Assembly (NCBI GenBank): GCA_037355855.1
Contig: CM074759.1
Span: 2,232,001-2,296,000, forward strand
Length of the DNA stretch: 64,000 nucleotides
Origin: Pseudo-nitzschia pungens
Taxonomy: Eukaryota; Bacillariophyta; Bacillariophyceae; Bacillariales; Bacillariaceae
Direction: 5' to 3'
Shown: positions 10,701 through 22,745 of the stretch, piece by piece
How positions within the stretch are numbered: the first letter of the stretch is position 1
Layout: every line of letters begins with the position of its first letter
Made by a program: the position numbers and the translations under genes
Notes under the pieces: generated by a model
Seen by the model: the letters and a program-made list of their open reading frames with translations, nothing else
Told to the model about the DNA's origin: nothing
The model's database searches: none

Positions 10701-12841
10701 TACATCAGTTGCACTGTAGGAGAGCGCGATGGTTTCTCCAATTTCTTTTAGTTTCTCGCTGAAAATTTCTCTGTCTTCAGTTGCTTCAATTACTGGAATT
10801 TGAGTCCCCAAAATTTCAACTCCAGCCTTTTGAAGTTCGCCACTTCTCCACAGCTCAACTCCGACGTTCAATGCTGTCTGCCCTCCCATACTAACAATGA
10901 TACCGTCGGGTTTTTCCTTCCGAATAATATCCATTACGACATGCGGACGAATGGGAAGGAAATAGACTCTGTCAGCCATCCGAGATGCTTCCTCTTTTTC
11001 TTGAGATGTTTGTACAGTTGCGATGTTGGGATTGATTAGAATAACTTCAATATCCTCCTCTTTGAGCGCCTTAATGCACTGGCTTCCGGAGTAGTCGAAT
11101 TCTCCGGCTTGCCCAATGGATAGGCCACCACTTCCCACGAGTAGCACTTTTTTGTATGTCTTTCGTTGGTAACTGAGACCATTCTGTAGAATCAGAGGCT
11201 GTGACTCGCCACGTGTCTCTCCCACAAACTTATCGAACAAGAAGGCTGTATCACACGGTCCACCGCTTGCCTCTGGATGAAACTGAACACTAAAAAAAGG
11301 TTTTGTCGTATGCACGATACCTTCATTCGTTTGGTCATTGGCATTGAGGAACAGTGGCTTCCACAAGTCTGGAAGAGAATTCGAATCGACAGCAAATCCG
11401 TGGTTTTGGGGAGTAATGTAGCATCGGCCAGTTCTCAAATCAATGCAAGGTTGGTTCATCCCACGATTACCATATTTTAGTTTGTAGGTCGTCGCACCTG
11501 CAGCCAATGCCAGCAATTGACTTCCGAGACAAATGCCAAAAATTGGTTTCGGAGGTTCTAGCTTCAAGGCATACTGAATGGACTTGATTGTTTCGGGACA
11601 CATGGTCGGGTCTCCGGGACCATTCGAAAGGAAGAGACCTTCCCACTCGATGTTGTCAGGGTTTGCTTCAAGATCGTAGTTGAAGGGAACAACGGTCAAT
11701 TGAACTTTGTGTGTATCGACGAGATACCGAATAATGTTGAATTTCATTCCGCAATCGTAAGCAATGATCTTCGGTGAGTTCCCCTTTCCGTAGACGACCA
11801 CTTCTTTCGTTGAAACTTCTGCAACAAGGTTGCGCTTATTAGGATCTTCAAACATGTCAGGAGAGCAAGGACGACCGAATGCATCTCCGTTTTCCTCGGT
11901 TTCCTGATTGATATCAGAAGAAACGACACATGTATAGGTCATGATCAAAACGACGAAGTGAGCTTCCAATCGAACACAAATTCACTGATTGCCTCCATTG
12001 TAACCTTTCATACTTACCACCTCCACTCTTCCCAGAATGGAGCCGTGCTCTCTCAAAGTCTTCGTCAGCTCTCTGGTATCCACGCCGCATATTCCAGGAA
12101 TATTGTTCTCTTTCAACCACGAAGCCAGTGATTTCTGAGCGGCCCAATGAGAGTGTGTCCAAGAATAACTCGATACGACCAAACCTGCAATGTGAATCTC
12201 CTTGCTTTCAAAGAATTTTGGCAAACCATCCGAGTCCTCGATCGATTCGTCAGGTACACCATAGTTACCAACCAAAGGATAAGTTAGAACTAAAATCTGC
12301 CCCCTGTAGCTCGGATCAGTCAGAGCCTCTGGATATCCAACCATCCCAGTGTTGAAGACGACTTCACCGGAGACAGACACCGGTGCCCCGAAGGATCGAG
12401 CTTCGATTGGATCGGAGCCATCGGCTAAGTAGAGAAGGGCGGATTCCCCCTACATCGCACGGAAAAAGGTGATCGATAGAAATAATTGTTGTTTTGATGC
12501 GAATTGTTTTGTGACGTTGATGATTTGTGAATTAGTTCGCGATACGGTATAGTTGTTGTTGTCGACGAACGAGAAAGTTGGCGAAAATGTAAGGCGCAGC
12601 AAGGACCAAATTCAGATACCAATATTTGTCCAATCATGCGAAAAAAGCGTGATGCCATCGTGTTTCGTACCTGGGGATCGAGGCAATCCATAATGGTTTC
12701 GTTAGCAGCCGCCATCGTTGTTATTGCAGTCTTCTTTTGAAAAGAAAAAGGCGGGATAACAAATGAAACAGAAGAGACGAACAGAGTAAGGAACGAGGCA
12801 AGAGACACCAAAATAGTGGACGAGAGCATCATAGATATCAT
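7731..12841 (-). CDS. Carbamoyl-phosphate synthetase, fused glutaminase and synthetase chains
   Basis: Three exons: 12841..12671, 12449..12018 and 11903..7731 (introns 221 and 114 bp, donors GTACGA and GTAAGT, acceptors TAG and CAG, both phase 0), giving about 1,590 residues. Domain order is: presequence; small-chain N-domain ([24 protein letters not shown]); class I glutaminase with nucleophile elbow GICLGSQLL and HPE, so the Cys-His-Glu triad is intact; two ATP-grasp halves (start [17 protein letters not shown]; second half [15 protein letters not shown]); and a C-terminal methylglyoxal-synthase-like regulatory domain. It makes carbamoyl phosphate from glutamine, bicarbonate and ATP for pyrimidine or arginine/urea-cycle synthesis. 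No dihydroorotase or aspartate transcarbamylase domain is fused. The first ATG in exon 1 starts a hydrophobic signal-like stretch ending SSVS|FVIPP, suggestive of plastid import. Diatoms carry two such enzymes; which one this is remains open. Confidence 0.93.
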
Positions 12842-13553
12842 CACAATTTTTCTAACTTCGTACCTTTTTTTATGATGGGGGAGGGTTTCGATGACACTAG
12901 CGAGATACGTTATTTCGGATGATGGGTATTCGCTGGTACAGATTCTGTCGCCCCGCAAAAAATAGTTGGCGCACACATCACATCAGAATGAGAATCTATG
13001 GTTGTAAACAACGTCACTTGATTTTTAGTACTTCTAGAAAGTTACATACGTACTATGGTCAGACACAGTCCTATTAACAGAACTTGCTACTTCGTTCGTA
13101 CAAGTAACCTTACGAGTACCGGTAAAGTTTACTTGTAAGTTTCGGAGCCTTTAACGCAGATACCGGTAACGACAATCGAAGTCGAAGGGAACTCAGATGG
13201 GGTAAGGTTACCTTACTTCGAGTCAGAATTCAATACGCAAATCTGGTAATGAAAACAGATGATACTTCCTGCTCTATCCACATATCCAGTAATGTAGTAT
13301 TCTAATCATCCTCAATACCCCTTTTTACTAGTCTCCATCTAAGTTTTGTCCCATTTCTTCCTTTTTTCTCCTTCTTTTCCGTTTGGTCCCCTTTGGTGTC
13401 CACCCTTGGTGGCTGAAAAATATGTTCCTTTACCTCTCCCTCCTCCCCGTCTCCTCCCCATTTCCTTCCTATCTTGTCCCTGTCTCTGTTACCTCACGTT
13501 CAATTTTTGTCCCTTCGTTCTTCTAATGAATAACTGTCACCACAGTAACTTGC
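12842..13553. other. Intergenic region with a repeat fragment
   Basis: Upstream flank of the carbamoyl-phosphate synthetase gene, then a fragment of the fold-back repeat family (13157-13310), then a pyrimidine-rich tract before the SWIM gene. No coding segment was recognised. Confidence 0.5.
13157..13310 (+). repeat. Single arm of a fold-back repeat family
   Basis: This stretch shares ordered blocks with both arms of the inverted repeat at 47452-48763: GACAATCGAAGTCGAAGGGA, then an ...AGATGGGGTA block, then CGCAAATCTGGTAATGAAAA. It is a dispersed, half-length copy without the minisatellite. Confidence 0.7.
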
Positions 13554-14480
13554 ATGTCTTCTGCCTTTCGCAATGCAACCATGGATAAACATCAATCAAA
13601 TCTGTTTCAACTTCAGGTTGACCCTGGACAATTGCGACGTTCGTCACTCGAAACTTTTCATATTATTGACCAGCCTTTGCACGATGGGCCAATTCCTCTG
13701 TATGTTATCAGTTCTACCGGTACAATATATTCCATTGCTTTCACATCTTTGTGTACGATTATAGGCAATTGTCCTGATTCCCACCCAACTTGCAAACATA
13801 TCCTATTCCTCCTTTCCCTCATTGGTTTCCTTCCGCAGCCCGGTGTTTCATACGTTGACACCCAACATGCTCAAGAGTACATTAGGCAGCTATCACCATT
13901 CAAACATTTAGACCCAAAGACAAATTATCTTTGTTTCCGTTTGGTAACAGATGATATCTGCCGAGTATGCGGCGTGTGTCAGCTGCCATATCCGAAATGC
14001 ACTACTTATTTCTGCAATAGATGCTGTGAACTGGTGCATGAGTATCATTGTATTGGGAAATCAAATTGCGTTATATGCCAACACAAGTGGAAGCCGTACA
14101 TCTTGGGTTATGTCAATACATACCCAAATGTCGCTCATGTGCTTATACGGAATGGAATTCCTTGGTCATTTAGAATGACACGCTTTGGACATACATGGGA
14201 CGGGACAACTTCCATATCTCCTTTTCCCTCTATTGCAGCGAAACGTGTTCATTTTGCAAAGAAATCAAGTTGGCATATACCCTCTTCTTCCCATCATCAC
14301 TTTGGTACGGATGATGACTCGAGTAATCACTTATCCCACAACATACCCAATTCCCCGTTGCACCTATCGGTTTCGACCCGGATGTGTCATCTCCCCCTTC
14401 TCAAGTGGTTTCACTCTGATATCTTATATGATGCAAAATCTTTTTATGGTTTGTTTTCATGTTTCAACTTCTCCAAGTAA
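13554..14480 (+). CDS. Zinc protein with SWIM-like and RING-like motifs
   Basis: An intact 308-residue frame. Around residues 55-90, IYSIAFTSLC...GNCPDSHPTCKHILFLL fits the SWIM zinc motif (C...C...C-x-H followed by a hydrophobic helix). Around 133-180 a cysteine-rich cluster (CRVCGVC...CNRCCELVHEYHC...CVIC) fits a RING-like cross-brace. A SWIM plus RING order occurs in MEX/ZSWIM2-type ubiquitin ligases, so an E3 role is plausible but inferred. SWIM motifs also occur in Mutator-type transposases, so transposon origin cannot be excluded, and the gene stops 21 bp before a large retroelement begins. No intron was needed. The last roughly 60 residues have no recognisable feature. Confidence 0.55.
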   Translation: MSSAFRNATMDKHQSNLFQLQVDPGQLRRSSLETFHIIDQPLHDGPIPLYVISSTGTIYSIAFTSLCTIIGNCPDSHPTCKHILFLLSLIGFLPQPGVSYVDTQHAQEYIRQLSPFKHLDPKTNYLCFRLVTDDICRVCGVCQLPYPKCTTYFCNRCCELVHEYHCIGKSNCVICQHKWKPYILGYVNTYPNVAHVLIRNGIPWSFRMTRFGHTWDGTTSISPFPSIAAKRVHFAKKSSWHIPSSSHHHFGTDDDSSNHLSHNIPNSPLHLSVSTRMCHLPLLKWFHSDILYDAKSFYGLFSCFNFSK

Positions 14481-15165
14481 AAATATCACTAAATAATTAT
14501 TTGCGTTGATATTGCTCGTCAGCAATCTTTGTGGAACTTGAATCGTCTCGTAGATAAACGTCTCGTACTGCGTACTGGAAAAAAATAGGGGAAAGCCCTA
14601 ACAATAATAACACATAAGGTCCTGGCAAATCGTGAGTCTACAGTGGACTGTTCAAGGTCTATTGAATACACTTATTCAATACAAGGCACTTCCCTAGAGG
14701 TACATCAGAATCGGTCCTAAGGGAGGGCATGATAGGTGTGTTTATTTTAGAGCATAAAGAAAAGTGAATACAGGGAGCTGAGCGCAGCTCAGCTCTGTAT
14801 CGTGACAGCGTTCCGATAACTCGTAGAATAGCGGAGCTCTGTAGCTTCAGTACTGTATTCTACGGGTAGCATACGGAGTATCGTATCTCCGATTAATTAA
14901 TTATTAGCGATCGTGTGCTAGCTCACTTATGCTAGCGCGTTGGGTAACTGTCTGGGCCGGGTATCCGGTCATGGTACACATTATACACCAATGACCCGAC
15001 CCCGGCGGTAGCATAGTATCTTTCAGTATCTCGTAGCATTAGCAACCCTAACCCTGTAGCATTTAGCTACACCACAGAAGGTGCTTTACTCGGGGTACGT
15101 ACGATTGGTACAAATCGTACGCGGCGACCCTAGTAATTCTGCTAGCATCCATACTAGACAGGATA

Positions 15166-15228
15166 GGTCTGCTACTAAGCCTGTTGCTAAGCCTGTTGCT
15201 AAGCCTGTTGCTAAGCCTGTTGCTAACC
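15166..15228. repeat. 12-bp tandem repeat in left LTR
   Basis: GCTAAGCCTGTT is repeated four times here and only three times at the equivalent place in the right copy (about 23415). Related units in opposite orientation occur at about 37625-37670 in the other copia LTR. Confidence 0.85.
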
Positions 15229-15821
15229 ATTTAGCACACAGCTCTAGCACTCAGCCCAGCACCTGTTAGTCAGTTACTGGAGGCTGCTGCCTGTAGCTCC
15301 AGTACACTCTCCTACACAGGAGCCTTAGCACAGATCATAGCACCACCTTGAATATCTTCATATATTAGTTGTTCGTTACAACATGACGTTTTTAGTGTTG
15401 GATAATGTTGCTTCTGTCTTTTTGCGGTTTCAGTGCCTTCTTTGTTTATTTTCTCTGTGTAGAAAACGGTGTGATTCTTCATCACTATCTGTTGAATCTA
15501 AAAATCTTTGACGTCTAGTACTCCCTTGGGCCAACCGTGGTGGTGATTGATTGCGGTATCTCCGGTACCTATTGTTCTCAGAGTCTCTTTGTCAGTTTGA
15601 TTTGTTTTTGTCACATTCTTGGGCATTTTCACCCTGTCTGTTGCGTCCCGTATCTATAGATCTATCTCTTTCTCTTTCTTGTTCTCGATTGTGACTGTTC
15701 TCTTCATCTCTTCCTTTAGATGTAGCTCTCTCTCGGTCTCTTCATCGTTGTTGACCCTGCCTATTGTGCCCATCATCTCTTTCTTCAGATCTCTCTCTTT
15801 CTCGGTCACTTTCCTGGTCTC

Positions 15822-16171
15822 TGTAACACTCTAGGGTAGAATTGGTTGGAGTGGTATGCAATAGAGGTATTTTTAAAGATGTATTGATTAATAATTCCTG
15901 TGGTTAAAGAAATTGTGTTACGAAAGAGAATGGTTGAATACTTTACAAGATGGGAATGATTTCTTGAGTATGGAATGAATGAGCGATCGAAGATTATCAG
16001 CGAGTCATAAGACTCTTGATATTTATCTTGATACTTGAATATCCAATCAGTATCGAACTGTATGTGTACATATACTGAATATGCATACATGTATACCATA
16101 TATATTGGAGTACATGCAGGATTCAATAAACATTTAGAGCCTTCATAGGATCGTAACGCTAGCATGTTACA
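15822..16171. mobile_element. Solo LTR of gypsy family C inside the left LTR
   Basis: A 350-bp block with ends TGTAACACTC...GCATGTTACA resembles the LTRs at 35612-35920 and 59124-59449. Flanks GTCTC and GTCTT look like a 5-bp target duplication with one change. Confidence 0.7.
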
Positions 16172-16338
16172 GTCTTGACCTCCTCCGTTGTGTCCTCTTT
16201 GTCATTCTCTGGAGGTGTCACAATCCCATCTGTTGCGTCCCTCCCTTGATGTATCTCTGTCTCTGTTTCTTTCCTGTTCCTGATCTTGTCCGTTGTGTCA
16301 GGGACCAAAGGTATCCCAAATAATGCAGCTAACAGCTC

Positions 16339-16593
16339 CTACCACATGCAGCGCTCACAGTGGCTCTTCAACATGGGACCATTCAGCAGCTTGGTGAGTA
16401 AGTCAGCAATATTGGTCTCGCCAGGCTCCTTTGCAATTCGTATTGTCCCAGCAGCAATAGACTCGCGCGCCTTGTGGCAAGCAACGCTGTTATGTTTCTT
16501 GTTGCATGGACTCTCTGGCCTGGTGGTGTTCTTAACAACAGACTCATTGTCACAGAATACATTGGTAGATCCTTGTATAGGCACACCCATCAT
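16339..16593 (-). pseudogene. copia RNase H C-terminal fragment
   Basis: It encodes MMGVPIQGSTNVFCDNESVV and ends with the typical copia tail ...IADLLTKLLNGP...HCERCMW. This is nearly the same ending as the plus-strand copy at 36840-37098. It is separated from the rest of its RNase H by about 4.4 kb. Confidence 0.85.
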
Positions 16594-16599
16594 CCGGAG

Positions 16600-18100
16600 C
16601 TCTCAGTTCATCTGGACCATACCGGTCCCCGAACTGGTTGCTGTCTTCATACAGCTCATTTGTCGTGGTTATTTCTGCTGCTTGAGTCTGGCCGCCTTGG
16701 ACATGGTTCGTGAGTAAACAAGCTGTCCCCGGAACAGTATAACTGCAACTGTTCCACCCGGTTTATCGTAGATCCGAAACGTGTTGCTCCTGCAACCCGT
16801 TCATTCATCCGGTCATGAGCAAGCAGTCCCCGGAACAGAGCAACTGTTACAATATTCTGTATGGGATCGCTTGTCACTTTTTGTCGGTTATCGTTTAACT
16901 GGTTATCATCAATCCCAAATCATGCTGCTCGTCCTGTAATACTGGCTTTCAAACAGCAGAGCTCCTGATTTGTAGATCATATCGTCGTCGGAACATCGGT
17001 TCCTGTTTCGTAGATCGTATAATATCGAATCACGCCGCTCCTGTAGCACAGTCATCGGAACGGCAGCTCCTGGTTCGTGGATCGTATCGATTCAAAACCA
17101 CGCTGCTCCTGTGACAGGACGACCGGTTCAATCGTTTGGTTGTCCCCGGAACAGCAGTTCTGTATTCATAGTATCGAACATAACAGTTTCGATGCCACAG
17201 TTTCAATACTGGTCTCTGGACTAAATAGTTCGGTCCTTGCGTTGGACTGAATTGAATTGTCTTCGGTCGATACATTCAATCTATCGTAGCAGTTAGCGCC
17301 GTTTGAAGTACATCAGGCACTGCTGAGATATTCGATCTGGCGTATTCAATCGGTCGTGGCAATCAGCATCATTCGTAGTGGAGTTAACTGAAATACATCC
17401 AATTAGCCATTGCAATCAGTGTCATCCACAGAGCAAATACGAGGGATACGCGCCGTCGCTGTTGGTGTTCGTAGTCCTCTGTTACACGCAACTTTGTCGC
17501 GGTTCCGTACAGTGTGTCCCCGTAACTGGAGGATCGCCTAACACTACTTGGCTATGAGCAACGCCGTAAGCCTTCGTGCGTCATGCAACTCCGTTGCGCT
17601 TCCATTGTTCAGCCTACTAGTATTCAACCGATGACAGGGACAGTATGTTCCCTTAATAGTATCATTCAGCATCATTCGAAGTAAGTGAGGCACTGCTAGG
17701 TCGTACATTCCATACGAGCATTTACCATGCGCTCGCCTAGCTGCCTGTCTCGTGTCAACTTCGGTGCTGTTTGCAATCGTCTGTTCCATGCAGCACTGTT
17801 GCGCTTTTAACAGGGCGTTGTCGTTGTGTCGTAACACTTCAGCTTCCGCATGAGCGTTCCTGCTTTGCAACATCTGCCGCTCTTCTTCAATCGCTCCAGC
17901 CTACTGGCGTTCAATCTGTAACAGGGACAGCATGTCCCCGTGAGCTGAGCACTGTCGGCTTTCGGTTCCGTTGCATCCTGCAATTGTCTCGTAGAGGCAG
18001 CGAGCCACAGCTCCGTGTCGCAGCCTCGATTCTTGCAAGACTCATACTCGGATAACATCAACATTGGGCTCGCGAGTCTAGAATGAATCGCCATACGCAG
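16600..18100. repeat. Degenerate repeat-rich region replacing reverse transcriptase
   Basis: Where copia reverse transcriptase should lie, the sequence instead holds many diverged copies of motifs such as GTCCCCGGAACAG and GTTC-GTAGATCGTAT. I find no coding segment here. Confidence 0.5.
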
Positions 18101-18110
18101 CTGTCACACG

Positions 18111-18789
18111 TCAACTGTAACATGCCAGTCCAGCAGCACGCCACCGTTCACTTGCTGGGTGCATACTGCTGTAACTTGTGCCCTTGCTTTGAATCGTAAC
18201 CTTGTTTCCAATATACTCATTGTAGGTATCCCAATCAGGTACGAGCTCATCCACGTCCGGAATAGGGGCTTCTGGTTCTGTCATGGTGGCTAAATCGTTT
18301 GGCCATCTATCCTGGTGGTTCTCAATTAGTTCCTCTGGGGGTTGGGGCACATGTCTTGGAACTGAACATCTGTATTCTCAAGCTTGTCCCCGATCTTGGA
18401 TTCAACTGCTTGGTCAAACGAGTCCATTGCTCTCTTGATCAGTCCAATAGACAATATCACACCATTCGTTTTCTTGATACAAGGAGAGGTTCGGCATGTA
18501 CCCATGGACTATCTCAAAGGGAGTTCCTTCCACGCATGTTGGATCGCTGGAAACAGTCCTTTGCCTAGAATTCCCACAGACGTTTGGGGAATCTCTTTCT
18601 GGCAGTCTTCTTCCGAATGCTTCTGCTGAGATGCCCTATGCTGAGCTCTGCTCTGTTCTCATGGGTAAGGATCTTCAGGCCATCAGCGGCTTGCCTCTTG
18701 CTGTGGATAGGGATGAATTCCTCATAGCCCTGGCTGTCGTTCAATCCATAACAGGGGACAGTATGCGGGTTGATAGCAGGGAACGCCAT
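18111..18789 (-). pseudogene. copia integrase/linker remnant
   Basis: Broken minus-strand segments resemble the integrase C-terminal and linker region of diatom copia polyproteins: a PFEIVHGYMPNLSLY-like stretch at about 18430-18530 and PIPDVDELVPDWDTYNEYIG at about 18200-18270. It has several frameshifts and stops. Confidence 0.5.
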
Positions 18790-19018
18790 AAGAGGTCAAG
18801 TCCCCATAGGTCTTGGTAGTACTAACAGGAGTACCACGCCATTCTGTCCCCGCTGTCTGATGCGGTGTCTTGCTTGGTCTTCTACTAGTACTTGCGCTCC
18901 TGCGCTATCCGCTGCTTACTGGCTCTTCAGCAGTGGTTCTTAGTACAATGTACTCACGGCAGATGGGCGTCCTGAATACAGGTCCATAAAGAGCGTCATG
19001 ACTGGTTCGACTGCATCA

Positions 19019-19110
19019 TCGTCCCATCGAACATGCTTGTAAACGGATGACAGGCACAGGAGAGTCGTCCCATCGAACATGCTTGTAAACGGATGACAGG
19101 CACAGGAGAA
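19019..19110. repeat. 46-bp tandem duplication
   Basis: Two back-to-back identical units beginning TCGTCCCATCGAACATGC at 19019 and 19065. No function is evident. Confidence 0.85.
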
Positions 19111-19752
19111 CTGCAACGGGGATCCAATTCAAAGCGCTCGTGTCCATCAGTGTATGCGCGCTCGTACAGAGGGGATGCAGGGCGTTGATTGTAAGACTTG
19201 GTACTGAATCCACGTCTACATCGTCCCCGCAAGTCTTCAAGGAATCGCCCGAATAGATAGAATAAAACCGTGCATCCAAACGGGAGTCGGATGCGATCGC
19301 ACATGGGGTCAAATCACGGCGGGTCGCGCCGAAGGGGCTCGTCGTACAAGTGGGGACTAAAATTTGTTTCGACAGGCTCCAACTTGCACTTGTTTGTCGA
19401 GACAGGGTTCTCAATCGGTTCGATTCCTGTCGGGGTTCTGGATCGGTTCACGGCAGGGGTTCAATCGGTGCCGGTCCGATACTTGCTGTAGGCAAATTAC
19501 CTGTCGGGGTATTAACTTTGGTCTGTTGTTGCTGCTATTGCTGAATGGCAGGAACAAGCTTGGTCGAGTCGGGGGAATAAGGATGTGACTGAACATTCGC
19601 CGCGTTTGCTTGTTGGAATTTGGAACCCATTGGGTTCCAGGGCTCTTCCTGGTGGCAATCACATGGTCGCAGGTCTCTATCTCGTGTTTCGTGGGGCGCC
19701 TGGAGGGGGAGTAGGAAACAACACCATTAAGCATCAGCTTAATATCCAGTGT

Positions 19753-20121
19753 TCAGGGGGTTCCTTCACCTTCATCTTTGTCCAATGACTTGGAATCATA
19801 CTGTCTTGGCATCGCGTCCACACGATTGTGACCACAATCCTTAATTTGGTTGGGACATATCAGGCTGTGCTGTAGCCTGTCCCTGAAGCATAAAGCCTCG
19901 TGGGAATAAATCAACCAAACCTTCCTGACTGGATCTGTAGAAGAATCCACGTAGGAGGTAACTTGGTCTTCCAATAAAGTCATGTTGCAACTAGCAGCTG
20001 TCGTATCTGCACGACTATCCAACTCAGAGTTGCTTTCTTTCGGCCTTGCTGATCTTGCTCCCATTTCCGTCAGCCACAAATGCTGAGACGGATCGACCAC
20101 GCTATACTCGTAACAGAGCAC
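19753..20121 (-). pseudogene. copia aspartic protease remnant
   Basis: The minus strand encodes SELDSRADTTAASCN, the retroviral-type protease active-site region (DSxADT). This is followed by HEALCFRDRLQHSLICPNQI, a stretch characteristic of the diatom copia protease domain. The frame is open for 122 codons but isolated. Confidence 0.65.
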
Positions 20122-20860
20122 GTCGTAGCAAGTCTACCAACGAGCGTCGTTACTGTCGCTCATAGTAGCATGCTGCCAAATTGTCTTCAGTTCAATGCGC
20201 CCTGTCTACTAACAATGCGCTGCGGGTCCATGCTGCGCTTGTTCCTTTGCTCCCACCAATCCTTTTAGCTGCTGTAGGCTTCTCTCCTGTCAGGGCATCG
20301 ATGTTGTTCTCTTGTTGCTGCTACTGCTCTTTCGCCGCAAAGACATACATAAACATCGATGTTCCCGCTGTTCCTCAGGGAGAGCGGATCAATCGGTCAA
20401 CGCTGCGTCTAGCAGCCGCTGCGAATCCTCGCGTCTGGCGTCTGCTGCTATCAATCCGTTGCCATGGATTTGGCTATCAATCTGTTGCCATCGATCCGTT
20501 GCTACGGATTTGGCTATCGATCCCTCGGAATACATCAATCCATCGAGCACTTTCAGTGTGGTTTGGGAGTCCGCTCGTATGGCAGTCTTCCTAGCCATCC
20601 GCGACTATTCTTGCCTTCCTTGTAAGCGACCCCAGCTACACCGTCGAAGGGCTCAAGTCCGAAGGATCCAGCAACTCAAACGTCATTTCGTTGTTTCCCA
20701 TTCTTTCTCGTAGATCAGTCGTCGGGCACTACCGATGACACCTTTTCTTCTGTTACGAGCAACGATGGGCTTCTTGTTGAGGATACTGGTGGTTTCAGAG
20801 ATACTTTTTGCAAATACTTGCAAACATACAGGCCTTTCAGCCGTCGAACTTCATAGACAC

Positions 20861-21811
20861 TCAGATTCGATGTTTATAAGACATACAGGTCTGCTGATGC
20901 TGCTGTCGCTGCTGATGCCGCCGCTCGTGCCCCTGCTCCTGCTCAATCTCAGATCCAAAGGTTGAGGTCTCGACAGTGGTCTGGCGTTTGCTGAACCACA
21001 GGATAGGGGCCCTGTGCGCTTCAGGAGCATCTGCCGGCAACACCTCCTTGGCGTCTGGGTAGAACTCACTCCAGTCGCTATCAGGGAATCTAGTCTCATC
21101 CACTTCAGGACGCGTCTCGTCAAATACTAACTTGGATCGTGCATGCGCCTTGAGATAAGCGAACATGTGCAATACTTGATTCAAATGCCCTGTTCTTGCT
21201 TGCGCTAAGTATCTAGACATGAGAGATACAGGCATGACCAAGTCCAGTCTTCCAAGTTCACACAACCATCTCAAGACGCCAATCAGTCCTTGGTAGTAGT
21301 TCTGCTTGCTTGGATCCAGTTCGGCGGTTACATCAACTTCAGGTCGGTAGTCTGATGTCAACGGGGTTGACACCTTGTTCAGAAGGTACTTGTAACCATA
21401 TTGCTCGGTGCCAAGCTCCTTTTCCACCGCGTCGATGGCTTTCTTGGCATATTTCTCGAAGGACATCGCCTCAGCAGCCATCCGGGCTGCATTCTCGTTG
21501 CGCATTGCTCTCAGTTCTTCAGCAACAGCAAGTAGGATCATCTCAGATCGAGGTTGGATATCAAGATTTGGTCCTTGCTGGATCCTGGAGACACCAAACG
21601 CAGCAGGCGCTCCAAGAGGAGGGATTGCAGTTGCTCCGACAGGGGGCAGCGCTCCAACAGGGGCGGCGCCAGCGACTCCAGGAACAGCTCCAGACGGGGG
21701 AGCGCCGGCTCCGGCTCCGGGGACAGCGCCTCCACCATCTCCAGGGGCATCTCCAGCAGCGCCGGCTCCGGCGGCGGCTGCAGCGATTTGTCTTCTAGTT
21801 TGCTTGGCCAT
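20861..21811 (-). pseudogene. copia gag start fused to RT/RNase H segment
   Basis: An ATG at 21811 begins an Ala/Gly/Pro-rich gag-like leader (MAKQTRRQIAAAAAGAGAAG, then SRIQQGPN). At about residue 110 it runs straight into the C-terminal RT/RNase H region (FEKYAKKAIDAVEKELGT, LGRLDLVMPVSLMSRYLAQA, ILWFSKRQTTVETSTFGSEI). Capsid, protease, integrase and most of RT are missing between. The frame then ends in a Gln/His-rich tail. The piece matches 36000-36790 of the other copia element. It is a deletion derivative, possibly from template switching. Confidence 0.75.
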
Positions 21812-22200
21812 GGTTGTCTTGCTTTGATTAACTATTTCGCTTCAGTTTCTAAACCAAATTCTTTTGTGGTGGGGACTGTTTCCATCCAAGTTGTCGATCG
21901 AAGGTCTGTATCGATGACGACCAAAAGAAAAGGTATCGTGTCAGCGTTTTCGTGTCAACAGTTTCGTGCCGACGTCTTCGTGTCAACAGTTTTGTGCCGA
22001 CGTCTAAAAAGGTATCCACATCGATGGTTCCGATTCGATGGTTGGATGGTTGGTTACGACCAAAATAGAAGAATTCTATTCGGTCTTTCTGCTCTGGACT
22101 AATCGATTTGATTTTTGAGATATGACTGATCTCAGGGTTCTTGGCTTGTCTGATTCCAAATTCCCTTGGCTAAAATCAAAATCGATGGTATGGCAGATTT

Positions 22201-22257
22201 GAGGTTGTCTGCGCCTCATGAGGTTGTCTGCGCCTCATGAGGTTGTCTGCGCCTCAT
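22201..22257. repeat. 19-bp tandem repeat in the copia leader
   Basis: GAGGTTGTCTGCGCCTCAT is repeated three times in the untranslated leader between the primer site and the gag-like start. Confidence 0.9.
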
Positions 22258-22745
22258 TTGTTGGATGGGCCTGACGTCATGTCCTTGGTCTGCTGGACAC
22301 TGTCTTCACTGGGAAGTACGTGGTGGTCTGTCTCCACGGAAGTTCTTTCCCATTGTGGTTCCATCCGTGGCAAGCAAGCGTCCCCCTTGAATCCTGTAAA
22401 AATAACAGGAAATCATGGACGCTGCTTTCTCCACATCCTGCTCCTTCCCCTACCGGATCGAGCCTCCATGGTGCCACCATGATGCTCATCTACTGTATCA
22501 ACAACTGCGTATCAACAGGCCCCAGAGGTGGATGTGTGGGCTCCGGTCGTATTGCGCGTTTGCTGGGGAAGGGCTCCCCATTAACATCAGGGATCTCGCG
22601 ATGTCAGCTGTAGGTCCAATAAGCTGATGTTTTACATCCAAGTGTAGGCATGGATGCCAGTGGTGATCAGCCAGCTGGGTTTCATCACGCGCTCTAGCCG
22701 GCGTCCCGGTTCGTAGAAGTGGGTCGAGCGGTGGGTCTGATAAAC

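Larger units (their letters stand above)
14502..16300 (-). repeat. LTR-like direct repeat, left copy (3' LTR)
   Basis: A 1,799-bp copy bounded by TG at 14502 and CA at 16300. It differs from the right copy by about eight substitutions, all transitions among those I found, plus two small indels (one 12-bp repeat unit and 3 bp). The part near 14502 is homologous to the LTR of the copia element at 37132-38346. The part near 16300 is instead the 3' end of the Zn2Cys6-like gene. Confidence 0.85.

Noticed and set aside
16286..16717. Plus-strand 143-codon frame at the copia 3' end
   Set aside because: It is antisense to the copia RNase H C-terminus and has no independent support.
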